From assembly GCA_029204225.1 (NCBI GenBank), contig CM055098.1, forward strand, positions 19,253,303 to 19,317,302: DNA of 64,000 nt, given 5' to 3'. This document shows, piece after piece, positions 58,601 through 59,822 of this stretch (positions are counted from its first letter, which is position 1; each line of letters begins with the position of its first letter). The notes below the pieces were generated by a model. It saw only the letters and a list, made by a program, of their open reading frames with translations. It did no database searches and was not told where the DNA came from. This DNA is from Diphasiastrum complanatum. Lineage: Eukaryota > Streptophyta > Lycopodiopsida > Lycopodiales > Lycopodiaceae. A program made the position numbers and the translations under genes.

Positions 58601-59822
58601 CTACCTGTGTATTTAAATTTTGTAAGTGAATTGAATTTTATGTGTTCATTCATACAGGAGTAAGGACTTGCTTTCGAAAATAGATGACACAGCTACCAAT
58701 GGAAAAAAATGTGAAAGCAACTTGCAGCTGCTTGGAAAATCCTCTAATTTTAAAGAAAAGTCCGAAACACAATGTATGAAGATAGCAATTTGTTCTTGGT
58801 TGATCTATGCACAACAACAACAAATGGCTAAGAGAATGAAAGAAGTTTCCAGGAGAAGGTTAGTGTCAATCATCATAAAGTGCTGGAGATATTTAACAGC
58901 TACTTCCCGAGAAGAGCAAGTTCAGATGCTTGCGGTACGTTAGTGCAATACTGACCGACTATTCACTCAGGATAAGTTACGAGTAGTGCATTGTGTTTAT
59001 GAGTTGAAAGTAACTTACTTATGATGACAGGATATTAGTGCTATAATACTGACTGGATAAGTTACTAATAGTGCATTGTGTTTTTGAGTTTAAAGTAACC
59101 TACATATGACAAATTGAAAATCTTTTTGCTCCCGATTATCAGGCAACTTTTTTGAGCTTGCAATCCTGATGTGATGACCAGTTCTATAAAACAAGATATT
59201 GTCCACCTTATCATTGTGTTTCATTCTCAAACCCCTAGTTCTGTCGTCTGTCAGCTATCGAACTAATTTAGCCTGCTTTAAGAAAACTCTGAACTTACAT
59301 TGCAATGACAAATCTGAAGGTCTTCAAAGAAGAGCCTTTGAGATGAAAGTATGATATCAATGGTAAGCTAAGAAGCTAATTGTTTCATGCAAATGGAGTA
59401 CTTGTAGTTTTTCTGTTCAATTGTTCTCTCAGGACATTTTCCTGGAGATCTGTGAGGAAGAATATGTCAGAGATTTTGTTATCTAAAGAGATTGATCTGT
59501 ATGGAATTCAGTCTGCTAGTAACAGGGAGTTTCCAATGAATTACAGGTGAAGAGTCAACTAAATGTCTCCTATGAGCTCCATGAGGTTTTCGAGAGGCTG
59601 CTTCTTAGCTGGACAAGCAAAACAGTTTTCTTAAGATTTAACAGGTGGAGGCTGTGGTGTAAATGTCATATTAACAAACGAAGACAAAACAGATCTGCTT
59701 TGGAGCATCTAGCAAGTGCCTTGCTAAAAAAATCATGGAGAAGTTTCCAAATATTTTTGGGATTGATCAAGAAGAGCAGAGCAGGCAAAATGCAAGCTAG
59801 ATGTAGCATTCAAGGTACATGA
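1357..59822 (+). CDS. Large SFI1-like (centrin-binding repeat) protein gene, multi-exon, 5' end outside the window
   Basis: At least 20 GT-AG exons can be chained into about 1,100-1,150 codons ending at TGA 59820-59822. The first exon seen has a strong acceptor (TTCTGTTGCAG), so the gene starts left of the window. From 32802 on, the product is basic, helical and rich in repeats ending in a conserved tryptophan, for example [64 protein letters not shown] and [17 protein letters not shown]. This pattern (L..AF..W, one per 25-35 residues) is typical of SFI1-type centrin-binding proteins of centrosomes and basal bodies, which suggests a basal-body or microtubule-organising role in a plant with flagellated sperm; that role is inferred. 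Exon phases agree at all junctions from 1663 to 33304 and from 37923 to 59547; one missing link lies between 33413 and 37751. Introns of 10, 19.6 and 16.3 kb are filled with LTR retrotransposons. Another IQ/WxxW coiled-coil family is possible. Confidence 0.6.
1664..3163. other. AT-rich intron sequence, nothing recognised
   Basis: No long frame, LTR pair or terminal repeat is visible in this part of the 10-kb intron. Confidence 0.4.
3164..3612 (-). repeat. Solo LTR, family A (degraded)
   Basis: The reverse complement matches the family A LTR of Gypsy-1 and Gypsy-2. Shared features are the AGTTATGGACTCGGCTCATT start (right end here), the CATAAGCAGGC segment, the GGAGGGCGCACTATTTTCCC block, a TATAAGTAGG TATA box and the TCTAGATCAGC end. 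No internal region or second LTR adjoins it. Confidence 0.65.
3613..4400. other. Intron sequence with weak internal repetition
   Basis: Phrases such as GAAGACAAATTTTATAAAAGC and GGGTGAATTTTCAACAT recur in altered form between 3640 and 3990. No coding potential is seen; it may be a decayed element. Confidence 0.3.
4401..4542. repeat. Imperfect tandem duplication, about 72-bp unit
   Basis: Two adjacent units share AAACCATT(T/C)GC and then CACAAAGAATGGACACCT, each ending GAGGTGTGTT. Confidence 0.6.
5040..5270. repeat. Imperfect direct repeat, about 150-bp period
   Basis: TCCAAATGAAAGCCAGACTA at 5040 recurs as TCCAAATGAAATCCAAGCTA at 5191. Both are followed by ATACGTAA.AACCA.GAA.GCC and a later AGTAGCATGA block. 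The flanks (4600-5040) contain no recognised gene. Confidence 0.5.
5405..5590 (+). pseudogene. Ty3/gypsy gag fragment
   Basis: An open plus-strand stretch reads [19 protein letters not shown] followed by [14 protein letters not shown]. It aligns with the capsid region of Gypsy-1 ([31 protein letters not shown]). It is only about 60 codons and lacks a start and the rest of gag. Confidence 0.55.
5591..6668 (-). mobile_element. Leader region of a decayed family A-like gypsy element
   Basis: The plus-strand phrases AATAGGGCGATGGATAGCC and CAGTAGGGCGTTGGATAGCC resemble the leader repeats GGGCG.TGGACAGCC of Gypsy-5. It lies between a gag scrap and an LTR with adjoining primer binding site, so it is probably the 5' leader of that minus-strand element. 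Confidence 0.45.
6669..6680 (-). other. Primer binding site of the LTR at 6681
   Basis: GCTCTGATACCA, complement of TGGTATCAGAGC (initiator Met tRNA 3' end), directly abuts the LTR. Confidence 0.65.
6681..7085 (-). repeat. LTR (405 bp) of a decayed gypsy element
   Basis: It begins TGTTATGAAT beside a primer binding site and ends GCGTGTCCATAACA, so its termini are TG...CA with imperfect inverted repeats. No second LTR was found. Confidence 0.6.
7086..7680. other. Unassigned sequence between LTR and copia remnant
   Basis: No gene is seen. It may include the decayed 3' LTR of the copia element to its right, which cannot be shown without a second copy. Confidence 0.3.
7681..10290 (-). pseudogene. 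Ty1/copia element remnant: gag, protease, RT, RNase H, with integrase missing
   Basis: Read right to left: a gag zinc knuckle ([14 protein letters not shown] in a broken frame near 10000-10050); a protease site IDSGAT near 9880; the segment [13 protein letters not shown] near 9700; the linker [13 protein letters not shown] near 9150; RT with [20 protein letters not shown] near 8840 and a decayed YVDD (CVDELIV) near 8620; RNase H with [13 protein letters not shown] and [10 protein letters not shown]-like residues at 7681-7989. The copia order gag-PR-IN-RT-RH is kept, but no integrase fits between about 9640 and 9380, so it was deleted. Stops and frame changes are frequent; no LTR pair was recognised. 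Confidence 0.75.
10291..10584 (-). repeat. Family A LTR fragment
   Basis: The reverse complement matches the first two-thirds of the family A LTR (GTTATGGACTCGGCTGATTA, CATAAGCAGGCC and the GGGCC-rich block). It is truncated where it meets the copia remnant. Confidence 0.55.
10585..11792. other. Intron sequence, nothing recognised
   Basis: No convincing frame or repeat is seen. It ends in the acceptor of the exon at 11793. Confidence 0.35.
11793..11857 (+). CDS. Host gene exon b
   Basis: The acceptor is GTTTGCAG and the donor GAG|GTAACG. It encodes [20 protein letters not shown], an amphipathic helix. The phase fits the exon ending at 1663 (G+AT) and leaves phase 0. Confidence 0.65.
12173..12229 (+). 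CDS. Host gene exon c
   Basis: Nineteen codons lie between the acceptor CTCTGCCAG and the donor AAG|GTATTT. It encodes [19 protein letters not shown], phase 0 at both ends. Together with exons b and d it forms a conserved-looking helical N-terminal segment that I cannot name. Confidence 0.65.
12230..13148. other. Intron sequence, no element recognised
   Basis: Ordinary AT-rich intron between exons c and d. Confidence 0.4.
13149..13244 (+). CDS. Host gene exon d
   Basis: Thirty-two codons lie between the acceptor TACTGGCAG and the donor GCG|GTATAT. It begins [19 protein letters not shown] and contains the run NDWWNRLN; phase 0 at both ends. Gypsy-1 is inserted 340 bp downstream in the following intron. 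Confidence 0.65.
13579..13583 (+). repeat. Target-site duplication of Gypsy-1 (left copy)
   Basis: TGACG here is repeated at 19616-19620, immediately outside both LTRs. Confidence 0.8.
13584..13997 (+). repeat. 5' LTR of Gypsy-1
   Basis: This 414-bp LTR starts AGTTATGGACTTGG and ends ATTCGTAACT next to the primer binding site. A TATA-like TATAAGTAG lies at 13837-13845. It differs from the 3' copy by a small number of substitutions and indels, so it is not very recent. Confidence 0.9.
13837..13845 (+). promoter_or_regulatory. Probable TATA box of Gypsy-1 LTR
   Basis: TATAAGTAG follows GGGCTTCC...GGG and is conserved at 19455-19463 and, as CTATAAGTAGGG, in Gypsy-2 (31357-31368) and in the solo LTR at 3164-3612. 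Confidence 0.5.
13998..14011 (+). other. Primer binding site of Gypsy-1
   Basis: TGGCATCAGAGCAC directly follows the LTR; one base differs from the usual TGGTATCAGAGC for initiator Met tRNA. Confidence 0.75.
14038..14310 (+). repeat. Pyrimidine-rich simple-sequence leader in Gypsy-1
   Basis: Repeated variants of CTCCATCGCTGCCCCTGCTCCC and CTCCTCCTTC fill this stretch. It differs from the leaders of Gypsy-2 and Gypsy-5 and has no gag similarity. Confidence 0.6.
14573..15650 (+). pseudogene. Gypsy-1 gag remnant
   Basis: ATG at 14573 opens [13 protein letters not shown], followed by TAG at 14612-14614; the same frame then runs to TGA at 15176. It contains the capsid motifs [18 protein letters not shown] and [13 protein letters not shown]. 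Frameshifts follow; the zinc knuckle [14 protein letters not shown] is in another frame near 15565-15610. A functional copy of this family would be one continuous gag-pol frame, as the largely open frames of Gypsy-2 suggest. Confidence 0.8.
15651..19153 (+). pseudogene. Gypsy-1 pol remnant: RT, RNase H, integrase, chromodomain-like end
   Basis: One reading frame from 15899 to TGA 19151-19153 is interrupted by stops at 17462, 17849, 18632 and 18980. It shows the RT motifs [18 protein letters not shown] and VYFDDILIF, the RNase H segment [20 protein letters not shown], the integrase core [16 protein letters not shown] and [12 protein letters not shown] with the later Glu in [16 protein letters not shown], and the end motif [18 protein letters not shown], which resembles a chromodomain. 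The protease active site is deleted near 15806. The integrase zinc region is broken by an insertion at about 17855-17920. Confidence 0.85.
19199..19204 (+). other. Polypurine tract of Gypsy-1
   Basis: GGGGAG directly precedes the 3' LTR and would prime plus-strand DNA. Confidence 0.6.
19205..19615 (+). repeat. 3' LTR of Gypsy-1
   Basis: This 411-bp copy of 13584-13997 starts AGTTATGG and ends CGTAACT, followed by the TGACG duplication at 19616-19620. Confidence 0.9.
19655..19777 (+). CDS. Possible additional host exon between Gypsy-1 and a GGAAC-rich repeat
   Basis: A 41-codon open stretch starts just right of the Gypsy-1 target-site duplication. It contains [18 protein letters not shown], which resembles one of the gene's W-containing repeats. 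With the acceptor CATGAAG and a weak donor CCTAAG|GTTTTC it would be phase 0 at both ends, as its neighbours at 13244 and 32802 require. The acceptor lacks a good pyrimidine tract, so it may be a chance frame. Confidence 0.3.
19757..20510. repeat. GGAAC-rich degenerate short repeat
   Basis: Variants of TTAGGAAC, GGAACGGTTCC and its complement GTTCCTAA recur many times, for example CCTAAGGTTTTCCTTAGGAAC, TTAGGAATAGGAATACGAAC and GGAGCGGAACGGAACGATTCC. The phrases are partly palindromic. No coding content is seen; the type of element is unknown. Confidence 0.55.
20679..21035 (+). repeat. 5' LTR of Gypsy-3 (family B, 357 bp)
   Basis: It starts TGTTACGAGCTCGTAACCAG and ends GTTAGGATCTATTACA. The first bases include the 16-bp palindrome GTTACGAGCTCGTAAC. 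It is more GC-rich than its surroundings and carries an antisense open frame (20725-20940) also open in the other family B LTRs. A TATA-like CTCTATATCAGG lies near 20961. Confidence 0.85.
21037..21050 (+). other. Primer binding site of Gypsy-3
   Basis: TGGTATCAGAGCCA is a perfect match to the common plant initiator Met tRNA primer site, one base after the LTR. Confidence 0.8.
21941..23412 (+). pseudogene. Gypsy-3 gag-protease remnant
   Basis: ATG at 21941 opens [20 protein letters not shown], matching Gypsy-4 gag. An acidic coiled-coil-like start is followed by capsid ([20 protein letters not shown]), zinc knuckle [15 protein letters not shown] near 22965-23010 and protease [13 protein letters not shown] near 23235-23272. 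A frameshift near 22300 and stops at 22399 and 22822 disable it; the frame is cut off at the break point. Confidence 0.85.
23413..24988. other. Sequence between Gypsy-3 and the family C LTR, mostly unassigned
   Basis: The left end (23413-23560) reads like a decayed coding piece ([17 protein letters not shown], then in a second frame [18 protein letters not shown]) that I cannot place. The remainder may be the 5' internal region of the minus-strand element whose LTR begins at 25002; no gag was recognised. Confidence 0.3.
24989..25000 (-). other. Primer binding site of the family C element
   Basis: GCTCTGATACCA, complement of TGGTATCAGAGC, lies one base from the LTR. Confidence 0.6.
25002..25491 (-). 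repeat. Family C LTR (490 bp)
   Basis: It starts TGTCAGGAGAAGC and ends GACATGGATGTAACA, so it is TG...CA. Its reverse complement is similar to the LTR starting at 60704 (GTTACATCCATGTCCTGTAT, GACTTGGATA, GGTTATGCCTCGT and ACCTTGTGAGGACCCA are shared). The internal region lies to the left; the partner LTR is missing. Confidence 0.6.
25492..25623. other. Flank of the family C LTR, cut by Gypsy-2
   Basis: A short unassigned piece. The frame across it and the LTR (25337-25660, -) is open but resembles no family known to me. Confidence 0.3.
25624..25729 (+). repeat. Truncated 5' LTR of Gypsy-2
   Basis: It matches 31443-31548 from TTTCTAGGGTTAAG to CGTAACT, including the tandem 31-bp unit TTAAGTCTTGCTTATGTGAT..., twice. 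The first 337 bp of the LTR are missing. Confidence 0.85.
25730..25743 (+). other. Primer binding site of Gypsy-2
   Basis: TGGTATCATAGCAC directly follows the LTR; one mismatch (T for G) to TGGTATCAGAGC. Confidence 0.7.
25950..26290 (+). repeat. Gypsy-2 leader: poly-T run and four tandem repeats
   Basis: A run of about 27 T at 25950-25977 is followed by repeats with the core TTGTTTGCAGGCTGTCCA, starting near 26030, 26110, 26179 and 26258 (spacing about 70-80 bp; the last reads TTGCCTCCTGGTTGTCCAGC). The same core, inverted, and a matching poly-T run occur in the leader of Gypsy-5. Confidence 0.7.
26425..27540 (+). pseudogene. Gypsy-2 gag remnant
   Basis: ATG at 26425 opens [20 protein letters not shown]. 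The capsid has [18 protein letters not shown] and [20 protein letters not shown] single frameshift near 27190 moves the reading into the frame that carries a proline/serine-rich linker, the zinc knuckle [14 protein letters not shown] (near 27440-27480) and pol. The intact family protein would be one gag-pol polyprotein. Confidence 0.85.
27541..31033 (+). pseudogene. Gypsy-2 pol remnant: protease, RT, RNase H, integrase, chromodomain-like end
   Basis: The frame opened at 27207 runs to TAA 29226. It holds protease ([13 protein letters not shown] near 27706-27744), RT ([26 protein letters not shown]) and the start of RNase H. RNase H continues with stops at 29226 and 29374. Integrase follows in further pieces, with a frame change near 29810, TAG at 30164 and TAG at 30701, and includes [16 protein letters not shown] and SDRDSKFTS. 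The last piece ends TGA 31031-31033 and contains [18 protein letters not shown]. This is the family A copy whose protease and RT are best preserved here. Confidence 0.85.
31101..31105 (+). other. Polypurine tract of Gypsy-2
   Basis: GGGAG precedes the 3' LTR. Confidence 0.5.
31106..31548 (+). repeat. 3' LTR of Gypsy-2 (443 bp)
   Basis: It starts AGTTATGGACTCGG and ends ATTCGTAACT. It includes TATA-like CTATAAGTAGGG near 31357 and a tandem duplication of a 31-bp unit near 31452-31515 that Gypsy-1 LTRs lack. Confidence 0.85.
31549..32801. other. Intron sequence right of Gypsy-2, unassigned
   Basis: Two overlapping minus-strand frames (31920-32159 and 32083-32340, the latter with [16 protein letters not shown]) are open but unrecognised. 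Sequence near the right end is pyrimidine-rich and ends in the acceptor at 32801. Confidence 0.3.
32802..33128 (+). CDS. Host gene exon e (first SFI1-like repeats)
   Basis: The exon has 109 codons, acceptor CTTTATTTTTGCAG and donor AAG|GTGAGC, phase 0 at both ends. Near its start it has [18 protein letters not shown], an SFI1-type repeat with tryptophans, followed by a polar Ser/Gln/Glu-rich linker. It follows a 19.6-kb intron holding Gypsy-1, -2, -3 and a further LTR. Confidence 0.65.
33304..33413 (+). CDS. Host gene exon f
   Basis: The acceptor is TTTTGACAG and the donor AAAAG|GTGGAC. It encodes a polar linker beginning [19 protein letters not shown] and leaves two spare bases (AG). The next confident exon (37751) needs only one, so at least one exon is missing between them. 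Confidence 0.55.
33414..36841. other. Long intron sequence, no element recognised
   Basis: Scattered short frames on the minus strand (34590-35376, 35916-36179) have no recognisable motifs. No LTR or terminal inverted repeat is seen. Confidence 0.35.
36842..36966 (+). CDS. Probable linking host exon, 3' end uncertain
   Basis: After the acceptor CCGTTGTAG, the frame required by the previous exon (AG+A = Arg) reads [17 protein letters not shown], an SFI1-like repeat. A donor leaving one spare base is needed; candidates are TCAA|GTGGAC (used here) and AAAAT|GTGTCA. It would repair the phase mismatch between 33413 and 37751. The start is fairly convincing; the end is a guess. Confidence 0.4.
36967..37750. 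other. Intron sequence before exon g
   Basis: Nothing recognised; ends in the acceptor TTTTCTACAG. Confidence 0.35.
37751..37923 (+). CDS. Host gene exon g (two W-repeats)
   Basis: The acceptor is TTTTCTACAG and the donor AAT|GTGAGT. It contains [18 protein letters not shown] and [18 protein letters not shown], two clear SFI1-type repeats. It takes two bases to finish its first codon and leaves phase 0. Confidence 0.7.
38080..38175 (+). CDS. Host gene exon h
   Basis: Thirty-two codons lie between TTTGTGCATAG and ATG|GTAAAT, phase 0 at both ends. It contains [20 protein letters not shown], one repeat with a central Trp. The competing frame on the same DNA does not match the neighbouring phases. 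Confidence 0.65.
38342..38397 (+). CDS. Host gene exon i
   Basis: A short exon after CGCTGTCCAG, ending GGAG|GTATAT. It encodes [18 protein letters not shown], half of a repeat, and leaves AG, completed by the G that opens the exon at 38504. Confidence 0.6.
38504..38589 (+). CDS. Host gene exon j
   Basis: The acceptor is CATCTCACAG and the donor CATG|GTAAAA. It encodes [19 protein letters not shown] followed by a Cys-rich hydrophobic end. It leaves one base, which joins AG of the exon at 38932 to form Glu. Confidence 0.6.
38932..39038 (+). CDS. Host gene exon k
   Basis: The acceptor is TATGATTGCAG and the donor CAG|GTAACA. It encodes a basic stretch starting [15 protein letters not shown] and ending SLREWQ; phase 0 at its end. 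Confidence 0.6.
39039..39979. other. Intron sequence between exons k and l
   Basis: No gene or repeat is recognised. The exon phases on both sides agree, so no exon needs to be hidden here. Confidence 0.45.
39980..40146 (+). CDS. Host gene exon l
   Basis: The acceptor is GAAACAACAG and the donor AAAAG|GTCAGG. It contains [20 protein letters not shown], the most typical SFI1-type repeat in the gene, followed by a highly basic stretch KVHKRERRM. Confidence 0.7.
40357..40467 (+). CDS. Host gene exon m
   Basis: The acceptor is TTATGGCAG. The donor CAGAA|GTAGTC lies just before an in-frame TAG and is the one that fits the next exon. It encodes [18 protein letters not shown] and a helix ending FKTRYLQ. 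Confidence 0.6.
40685..40750 (+). CDS. Host gene exon n
   Basis: The acceptor is AAGTTTGCAG and the donor CAAG|GTATCA. It encodes [20 protein letters not shown]; the AA+G junction codon completes the repeat begun by YLQ in the previous exon. Confidence 0.7.
40891..40975 (+). CDS. Host gene exon o
   Basis: The acceptor is CATTTTCCCAG and the donor CAG|GTCGTT. It encodes [20 protein letters not shown], an SFI1-type repeat; phase 0 at its end. Confidence 0.7.
41094..41177 (+). CDS. Host gene exon p
   Basis: Twenty-eight codons lie between CTGATACTTCAG and CAG|GTCAGA, phase 0 at both ends. It contains [18 protein letters not shown] with three tryptophans. Confidence 0.7.
41329..41409 (+). CDS. 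Host gene exon q
   Basis: Twenty-seven codons lie between TTGATGCAG and TTG|GTAATG, phase 0 at both ends. It encodes [20 protein letters not shown] and ends GLHWHSL. Confidence 0.65.
41549..41727 (+). CDS. Host gene exon r
   Basis: The acceptor is CATGCACAG and the donor AATAG|GTAATT. It contains [20 protein letters not shown] and a Thr/Asn-rich linker. It leaves AG, completed by G at 58009 after a 16.3-kb intron containing Gypsy-4, -5 and -6. Confidence 0.65.
41728..42899. other. Start of the 16.3-kb intron, unassigned
   Basis: Includes a 13-T run near 42137 and phrases such as GGTTGCCAGGGCACTTGCCA. No coding motif is seen. Confidence 0.3.
42900..43209 (-). repeat. Probable 3' LTR of Gypsy-6 (left limit uncertain)
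   Basis: On the minus strand a GC-richer block begins TGTTAGAGCCCAGTCCCGC just after a purine tract (GAAGACGGAAGGA) that follows a chromodomain-like pol end. The other end of the LTR cannot be fixed without a second copy. Confidence 0.5.
43210..44276 (-). pseudogene. Gypsy-6: decayed Ty3/gypsy gag-RT-pol end, internally deleted
   Basis: Read right to left: gag ([20 protein letters not shown] near 44190-44250), then directly RT ([20 protein letters not shown] near 44020-44080, [33 protein letters not shown]), then the pol end ([15 protein letters not shown] near 43570-43620, [10 protein letters not shown] near 43340). Protease, RT fingers, RNase H and integrase are deleted. Its gag continues at 50594-50692 beyond the inserted Gypsy-4. 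Confidence 0.7.
44277..44281 (-). repeat. Target-site duplication of Gypsy-4 (left copy)
   Basis: CTTTC here matches CTTTC at 50594-50598. Confidence 0.85.
44282..44639 (-). repeat. 3' LTR of Gypsy-4 (358 bp)
   Basis: On the plus strand it reads TGTAATAGATCCTAAC...GGTTATGAGCTCGTAACA. The one difference from the other LTR is T for C in GGTTA(T/C)GAGCTC, which breaks the palindrome. Confidence 0.95.
44640..44652 (-). other. Polypurine tract of Gypsy-4
   Basis: CTCCCTCCCCCTT on the plus strand directly adjoins the 3' LTR. Confidence 0.75.
44651..47784 (-). pseudogene. Gypsy-4 pol: RT, RNase H, integrase, chromodomain-like end; three lesions
   Basis: RT starts in the frame 47784-46657 with [20 protein letters not shown] and [14 protein letters not shown]. 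In it a TAG (47191-47193) falls inside [14 protein letters not shown] and a TAA at 46684-46686 just before RNase H ([17 protein letters not shown]). After a frameshift near 46165 the last frame (ending 44651) holds integrase: zinc site H-H-C-C ([10 protein letters not shown] to CQKCQVNK), core [27 protein letters not shown] and the Glu in [15 protein letters not shown], then a chromodomain-like [20 protein letters not shown]. Both catalytic centres are otherwise complete. The host of the frame change from gag-protease is near 47770-47785. Confidence 0.9.
47754..49430 (-). CDS. Gypsy-4 gag-protease, open frame of 558 codons
   Basis: ATG at 49430 opens [20 protein letters not shown]. An acidic helical region (residues about 25-90) precedes the capsid ([20 protein letters not shown] at about 170-190), a Lys-rich linker, the zinc knuckle [16 protein letters not shown] at about 340, and protease with [13 protein letters not shown] at about 430 and [13 protein letters not shown] near the end. 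The Asp-Asp-Gly replaces the more usual Asp-Ser/Thr-Gly and is shared with Gypsy-3. The frame ends at 47754, overlapping the pol frame by about 30 bases; RT continues in a different frame, either through frameshifting or because of an indel. Confidence 0.85.
   Translation of the reverse strand: MTTPQGPDQPQERGFDELETEALAYRKGKEPMEVEEQEQFAEELDELITKEQFLQLVTEVDELKLALANFKSSVDDSFAELKNLILSSAKGSLPSTSQLSPSPLPSVSGETLRSHPSVFKDLKPPTFNGEEKDRNADILQTFLSKWKNIHALKQTPDHLQAIEASLSLGPMAYKWWLNLQETGQTPRSWKAFEEAFLREFLPENELDRAWEAWERTVMDKSLIQYISQYREAILKINNMDDYQKIRGFVRGLKDEYKVEVQRNSPTTLEQALRYAQIYDDSVGRKRARQQPLSEQLPQKDFQFKKKFLKRKKEDKIKGEAPQKRPSLIQPLKPDDFEKAKQERLCFVCMGKGHTVRQCPKGPFTKKDKKQVHLVQTVCFPSNSAASEIKVYHEDHEHCCQLTSAMLARPFSFGPHDLVRMHGKVGNQSVRVMVDDGATHNFINHTLVKKLKLPEVPGQHRYIVSLAKGEDKKIWETMVSKLNLGIQGYQDEINFQIMHLDQIDIVLGRDWLYSLGPSLHRNYQENTLSFQHKGREIQLHGEHDVPNSALWSAIQSSVS
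50221..50234 (-). other. Primer binding site of Gypsy-4
   Basis: TGGCTCTGATACCA is the complement of TGGTATCAGAGCCA, one base from the 5' LTR. Confidence 0.85.
50236..50593 (-). repeat. 5' LTR of Gypsy-4 (358 bp)
   Basis: Begins TGTAATAGATCC and ends GGTTACGAGCTCGTAACA on the plus strand, with the palindrome intact. An antisense 71-codon frame lies at 50331-50546. Confidence 0.95.
50594..50692 (-). pseudogene. Gypsy-6 gag continuation, right of Gypsy-4
   Basis: The minus strand reads a proline-rich stretch ([20 protein letters not shown]) followed by [14 protein letters not shown], typical of gag ahead of the capsid. It would run into the gag at 44276 if Gypsy-4 and one CTTTC were removed. 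Confidence 0.6.
50693..50826 (-). mobile_element. Family A leader and primer site abutting the left LTR of Gypsy-5
   Basis: This sequence matches the Gypsy-5 leader at 56945-57079 (TGTGCTGAATGTTGCTGAAG through GAAAGTGCTCTGATACCA) and ends in a primer binding site directly against the LTR at 50827. It therefore belongs to a second copy that shares this LTR. Confidence 0.75.
50827..51291 (-). repeat. 3' LTR of Gypsy-5, also flanked by leader of a second copy
   Basis: On the plus strand it starts AGTTATGATCAAAATC and ends TAGTCCGTAACT, followed by CTCCCTGGC (purine tract on the minus strand). Confidence 0.9.
51368..55022 (-). pseudogene. Gypsy-5 zinc knuckle to integrase and chromodomain-like end
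   Basis: From the right: [14 protein letters not shown] (near 54970), protease [13 protein letters not shown] (near 54690), [20 protein letters not shown] (near 53940), then TAG near 53887, a frame change, [12 protein letters not shown] (near 53660) and a second frame change. RNase H has stops near 53180-53145. Integrase from about 52720 carries GGHFGFQKS...[37 protein letters not shown] and [16 protein letters not shown]. The end (about 51540-51470) has [18 protein letters not shown]. Integrase is in one uninterrupted frame down to 51368. Two to three frameshifts and several stops make the whole nonfunctional. Confidence 0.85.
55023..56228 (-). pseudogene. Gypsy-5 gag, split by a solo LTR
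   Basis: ATG at 56228 opens [20 protein letters not shown]. The capsid [12 protein letters not shown] ends at 55891 and resumes at 55522 with [17 protein letters not shown]. The inserted LTR plus duplicated 5 bp is 363 bp, a multiple of three. The frame continues through a Ser/Pro/Arg-rich linker to TAG at 55020-55022, after which the same frame goes on into the zinc knuckle. Removing the solo LTR leaves a gag with one stop. Confidence 0.85.
55523..55890 (+). mobile_element. Solo LTR of family B with target-site duplication
   Basis: A 358-bp LTR (55528-55885) runs from TGTTACGAGCTCG to GGATCTATTACA and is bracketed by AAGTA at 55523-55527 and 55886-55890. It is the product of insertion followed by LTR-LTR recombination. 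It is in the opposite orientation to its host Gypsy-5. Confidence 0.95.
56229..57065 (-). repeat. Gypsy-5 leader with tandem repeats and poly-A/T run
   Basis: Three units with GGGCG(C/A)TGGACA(T/G)CCTCCAATCAA start near 56571, 56635 and 56716 (plus strand). A T-run at 56845-56857 (plus strand) corresponds in place to the homopolymer of the Gypsy-2 leader but not in strand sense. No coding frame is evident. Confidence 0.65.
57066..57079 (-). other. Primer binding site of Gypsy-5
   Basis: GTGCTCTGATACCA, complement of TGGTATCAGAGCAC, directly abuts the 5' LTR. Confidence 0.8.
57080..57544 (-). repeat. 5' LTR of Gypsy-5
   Basis: 465 bp, AGTTATGATC to CCGTAACT on the plus strand. The boundary is fixed because the two copies diverge immediately after CCGTAACT (ATGATGG here, CTCCCTGG at 51292). 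Confidence 0.9.
57545..57639. repeat. Direct repeat beside the Gypsy-5 insertion
   Basis: ATGATGGAGCGTACTGGGAG at 57545 recurs with one change at 57607, both followed by GATGATGCATAAC. The interval contains ACATTGGGGACACACTGGGG. Confidence 0.65.
58009..58557 (+). CDS. Host gene exon s (largest exon)
   Basis: The exon has 549 bases between AATTTCAG and AGAAG|GTAACA. It encodes several W-repeats: [33 protein letters not shown] and [19 protein letters not shown], separated by basic coiled-coil-like stretches. Its phase matches the exon ending at 41727. Confidence 0.7.
58658..58934 (+). CDS. Host gene exon t
   Basis: The acceptor is TTCATACAG and the donor GCG|GTACGT. A polar, Lys/Ser-rich first half is followed by repeats around [19 protein letters not shown] and [18 protein letters not shown]; phase 0 at its end. 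Confidence 0.7.
58952..59113. repeat. Tandem duplication in the last intron
   Basis: GATAAGTTACGAGTAGTGCA near 58971 recurs as GATAAGTTACTAATAGTGCA near 59055. Each is followed by TTGTGTTT.TGAGTT.AAAGTAAC and TATGA. Confidence 0.7.
59547..59822 (+). CDS. Host gene terminal exon
   Basis: The acceptor AATGAATTACAG opens the frame in phase 0, as the donor at 58934 requires. It encodes [34 protein letters not shown] and [18 protein letters not shown], three further repeats, and ends at TGA 59820-59822. The acceptor is purine-rich, so the start is less certain than the end. Confidence 0.6.
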   Translation: MKSQLNVSYELHEVFERLLLSWTSKTVFLRFNRWRLWCKCHINKRRQNRSALEHLASALLKKSWRSFQIFLGLIKKSRAGKMQARCSIQGT

